A stretch of DNA of 62,844 nt from CAZKWG01 sp964615375 (lineage in GTDB: Bacteria > Myxococcota_A > UBA796 > CAZKWG01), in contig CAZTOW010000055.1 of NCBI GenBank assembly GCA_964615375.1, forward strand, positions 1 to 62,844, given 5' to 3'. Position 1 is the first letter of the stretch. Every line of letters begins with the position of its first letter. Below, one piece after another: positions 61,394-62,844 of the stretch. The position numbers and the translations under genes are program-made. A model generated the notes under the pieces. The model was not told where the DNA came from. It was given only the letters and a program-made list of their open reading frames with translations, and ran no database searches.

Positions 61394-61809
61394 GCGCGCG
61401 TCCTCCAGGCGCTCCCGCAGTCGCCGCAGAGTCGGATCGCGCCCATGGCCGAGCCGGCGTCCAGCTTGACGTGCGCGTAGAGGGAGCCACCGATGAAGGG
61501 CTTGCGCCCGAGGTTCCAGCTCACGCCGCCCAGGGTGGTCTCGTTCAGGGCGAGGCTGATGGTCTGGGTGGCCCCGGTGGTGCCGCTGGGGGTGAGCAGC
61601 GTGTGGCCGGCGGCGTCCAGGGAGAGGTAGAAGGTCACGGCGCTCGCGCCCTGGAGGTCTGAGAGGCGCAGGTCGAGACCGGAGAGCCAGCCGCGGCTGG
61701 GGAGCGGCTCGGTCGTCTCATCGCCCTCGACCGCGCCGAGCGCGACCGTGAGCCAGCTCGTGGAGAGGGCGAGCGCGTCCGCGCCGACGAGGAAGGGCCA
61801 GGGGATCAT
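61390..61809 (-). CDS. Hypothetical beta-rich protein, 139 aa
   Basis: Starts MIPWPFLVGADALALS (hydrophobic N-terminus), then beta strands (SWLTVALGAVEGDE, ASAVTFYLSLDAAGHTLL, GSLYAHVKLDAG) and a C-terminal CGDCGS pair. It lies between the HExxH gene and the tail-fibre gene, both overlapped by ATGA, so it is probably a structural or assembly protein of the same particle. No family recognised. Confidence 0.6.
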   Translation of the reverse strand: MIPWPFLVGADALALSTSWLTVALGAVEGDETTEPLPSRGWLSGLDLRLSDLQGASAVTFYLSLDAAGHTLLTPSGTTGATQTISLALNETTLGGVSWNLGRKPFIGGSLYAHVKLDAGSAMGAIRLCGDCGSAWRTRA

Positions 61810-62762
61810 GGGGCGGCTCCGAAGGCGCGGGCGATCTCGCGGAGGAGGGCCGCGCGATAGCGCCGGAGGAAGTGCTCGATGTCGGCGACGTCCAGGCCCT
61901 CGGGCGGGCGGGCGCGGAGCGCTTGCGCGATACCCTGGAGGAGGCGCTCGGGGTCGGGGGCGCGGCGCCGACCGCCGTGGCGGGCGCGGTCCACGGCGTC
62001 GAGCAGACGGGTGGTGGGGTGGCCCTGGCGGCGCCCTCGGACGGGGCGGGCTCCGCGCAGGATGGCGGCGAGATCGTCGAGATCGAGGGGGCTGGCGCCC
62101 TCCACGAGGGCGTCGGGCAGCGCCTCCAGATGCGCGGCGAGGGCGACCGGCCGGTTCGCGCGGATGGGCCGCGCCTCGAGCGTGTGCCAGGCGGTGAGCC
62201 ACTCGCGCAGGCTCGACCAGCAGAGGCGGGTGCCGGGTGTGGTGTAGACCGCGAGCTGGTCCTGGAGCGCTTTGACCTCACGGGTCGCCGCGGCGGTTCG
62301 GGCACGTTGATCCTTCAGTTGGGCCTCGAGCTTGTCGGCGCGGGTCGCCAGCCGCTCGGCCCGCGCGGCGTCGGAGTCCGGTGGGGTGGGGAGCTCGAGC
62401 AGGCGGGCGATCAGGGCCGCGAGGGCCGGGATCAGGTGGGCGGTCGCGTGGCCCAGGTCCTCCCGCGCAGAGAGGTACGCCTCGTCGTGGCCCTGTCCCA
62501 TCCGGCCGTCGGCGTGCGCGAGCTCATGCACCGCGACGCTGTGTAGAAAGGCGGCGATGGCGACTGGGCGCTCCTTGTGGGCCTTGACCACCTCGGCAAG
62601 CCGGTCGGGGTGGATCGAGATGACCAGATCGCCCCGCTCGGACCGGCTCGTGAGCCCGACCACCTGGTCATCCAACACAAACCCTGGCTTGAAGCGCTTG
62701 CGCAGCCGGGCCTCGCTCGCGACCACGCGAAGCACGCCGTCCCAGGCGAGCAGGAAGGGCAC
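61806..62762 (-). CDS. HExxH metallopeptidase-like protein with C-terminal shared module, 318 aa (start uncertain)
   Basis: HELAHADG at residues 79-86 is an HExxH zinc-peptidase motif, with GHDEAYLSARE after it offering a third ligand. A coiled-coil segment follows near 130-170, and the last ~45 residues (PPEGL...DIEHFLRRYR) are the module found at the N-terminus of three other proteins. The GTG at 62762 is used. In-frame codons upstream to 62813 look coding (EDVRRFLQGYARW) but end at a TGA. Removing one G from the G6 run at 62808-62813 would join them to an ATG, so the start is uncertain or the gene is frameshifted. Confidence 0.65.
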   Translation of the reverse strand: MPFLLAWDGVLRVVASEARLRKRFKPGFVLDDQVVGLTSRSERGDLVISIHPDRLAEVVKAHKERPVAIAAFLHSVAVHELAHADGRMGQGHDEAYLSAREDLGHATAHLIPALAALIARLLELPTPPDSDAARAERLATRADKLEAQLKDQRARTAAATREVKALQDQLAVYTTPGTRLCWSSLREWLTAWHTLEARPIRANRPVALAAHLEALPDALVEGASPLDLDDLAAILRGARPVRGRRQGHPTTRLLDAVDRARHGGRRRAPDPERLLQGIAQALRARPPEGLDVADIEHFLRRYRAALLREIARAFGAAP

Positions 62763-62844
62763 CCAGCGGGCGTAGCCCTGGAGAAAGCGCCGTACATCCT
62801 CGCCCTGCCCCCCTCATCAGCACATGAGCTGGAGGTGAGTCTGT

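Overview
The window reads as high-GC bacterial DNA of roughly 70% G+C, with strong third-position bias. It most resembles a myxobacterium or relative (Myxococcota). Supporting signs are two Hanks-type Ser/Thr kinases with C-terminal membrane anchors, two FG-GAP/MopE-like calcium-repeat lipoproteins, a sigma-54 activator, a polymorphic toxin and a glycine-rich exported protein. No rRNA, tRNA, CRISPR array or complete insertion sequence was seen. The taxonomic call is inference from gene content.

Layout. (1) 1-5.4 kb: the end of a membrane-protein/kinase pair, a coiled-coil operon and an XRE regulator that faces it across a 20-bp inverted-repeat operator. (2) 5.5-10.4 kb: a 1648-aa reverse transcriptase with a C-terminal nitrilase-like domain, the architecture of the DRT type 1 (UG1) anti-phage proteins. 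(3) 10.4-19.7 kb, minus strand: one tightly overlapped operon of small protein(s), UPF1/DNA2-like helicase, PLD nuclease fused to an FGE/C-lectin-like domain, P-loop kinase, HAD phosphatase, uracil-phosphoribosyltransferase-like enzyme and radical-SAM/SPASM enzyme. The helicase+PLD core recalls Mokosh. The nucleotide-chemistry tail and the FGE fusion are not part of Mokosh as I know it, so this is the leading candidate for an undescribed defence system. A tandem ATGTATACAT operator separates it from a divergent 844-aa degenerate P-loop protein. (4) 22.4-27 kb: a VOC protein, a SEC-C protein, a ParE-type toxin-antitoxin pair and an HTH protein.

(5) 27-34 kb: a ParB-like HTH protein with a cluster of 12-bp repeats downstream; a sensorless sigma-54 AAA+ activator with about four winged helices; then a polymorphic toxin and immunity gene behind a near-consensus -24/-12 promoter with repeated upstream elements suitable as enhancer sites. 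(6) 34-41 kb: house-keeping-like genes (lipoprotein, XRE protein, second kinase module paralogous to the one at the left edge, two FG-GAP lipoproteins). (7) 41-49.5 kb: small unknown genes, two PD-(D/E)XK-like proteins, a 1318-aa NLR-like protein (EAD1-like, calcineurin-type phosphoesterase, NACHT, FGE), a transposase remnant and a lower-GC zinc-knuckle gene. (8) 49.6-58.8 kb: a seven-gene minus-strand operon with two PP-loop/PAPS-reductase-like ATPases, a hemerythrin-like protein and paralogous pairs. (9) 59-62.8 kb: a glycine-rich exported protein and four overlapping genes, including a tail-fibre-like protein and an HExxH protein.

Two threads run through the accessory part. FGE/C-lectin-like domains are fused to two unrelated conflict proteins (PLD and NACHT). 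An undescribed ~45-residue module (PPxGL then DhxxFhxRxR) occurs on four otherwise unrelated proteins of regions 8 and 9, at the N-terminus of three and the C-terminus of one, and looks like a shared docking or sorting domain. The whole reads as a defence/mobile-element island.
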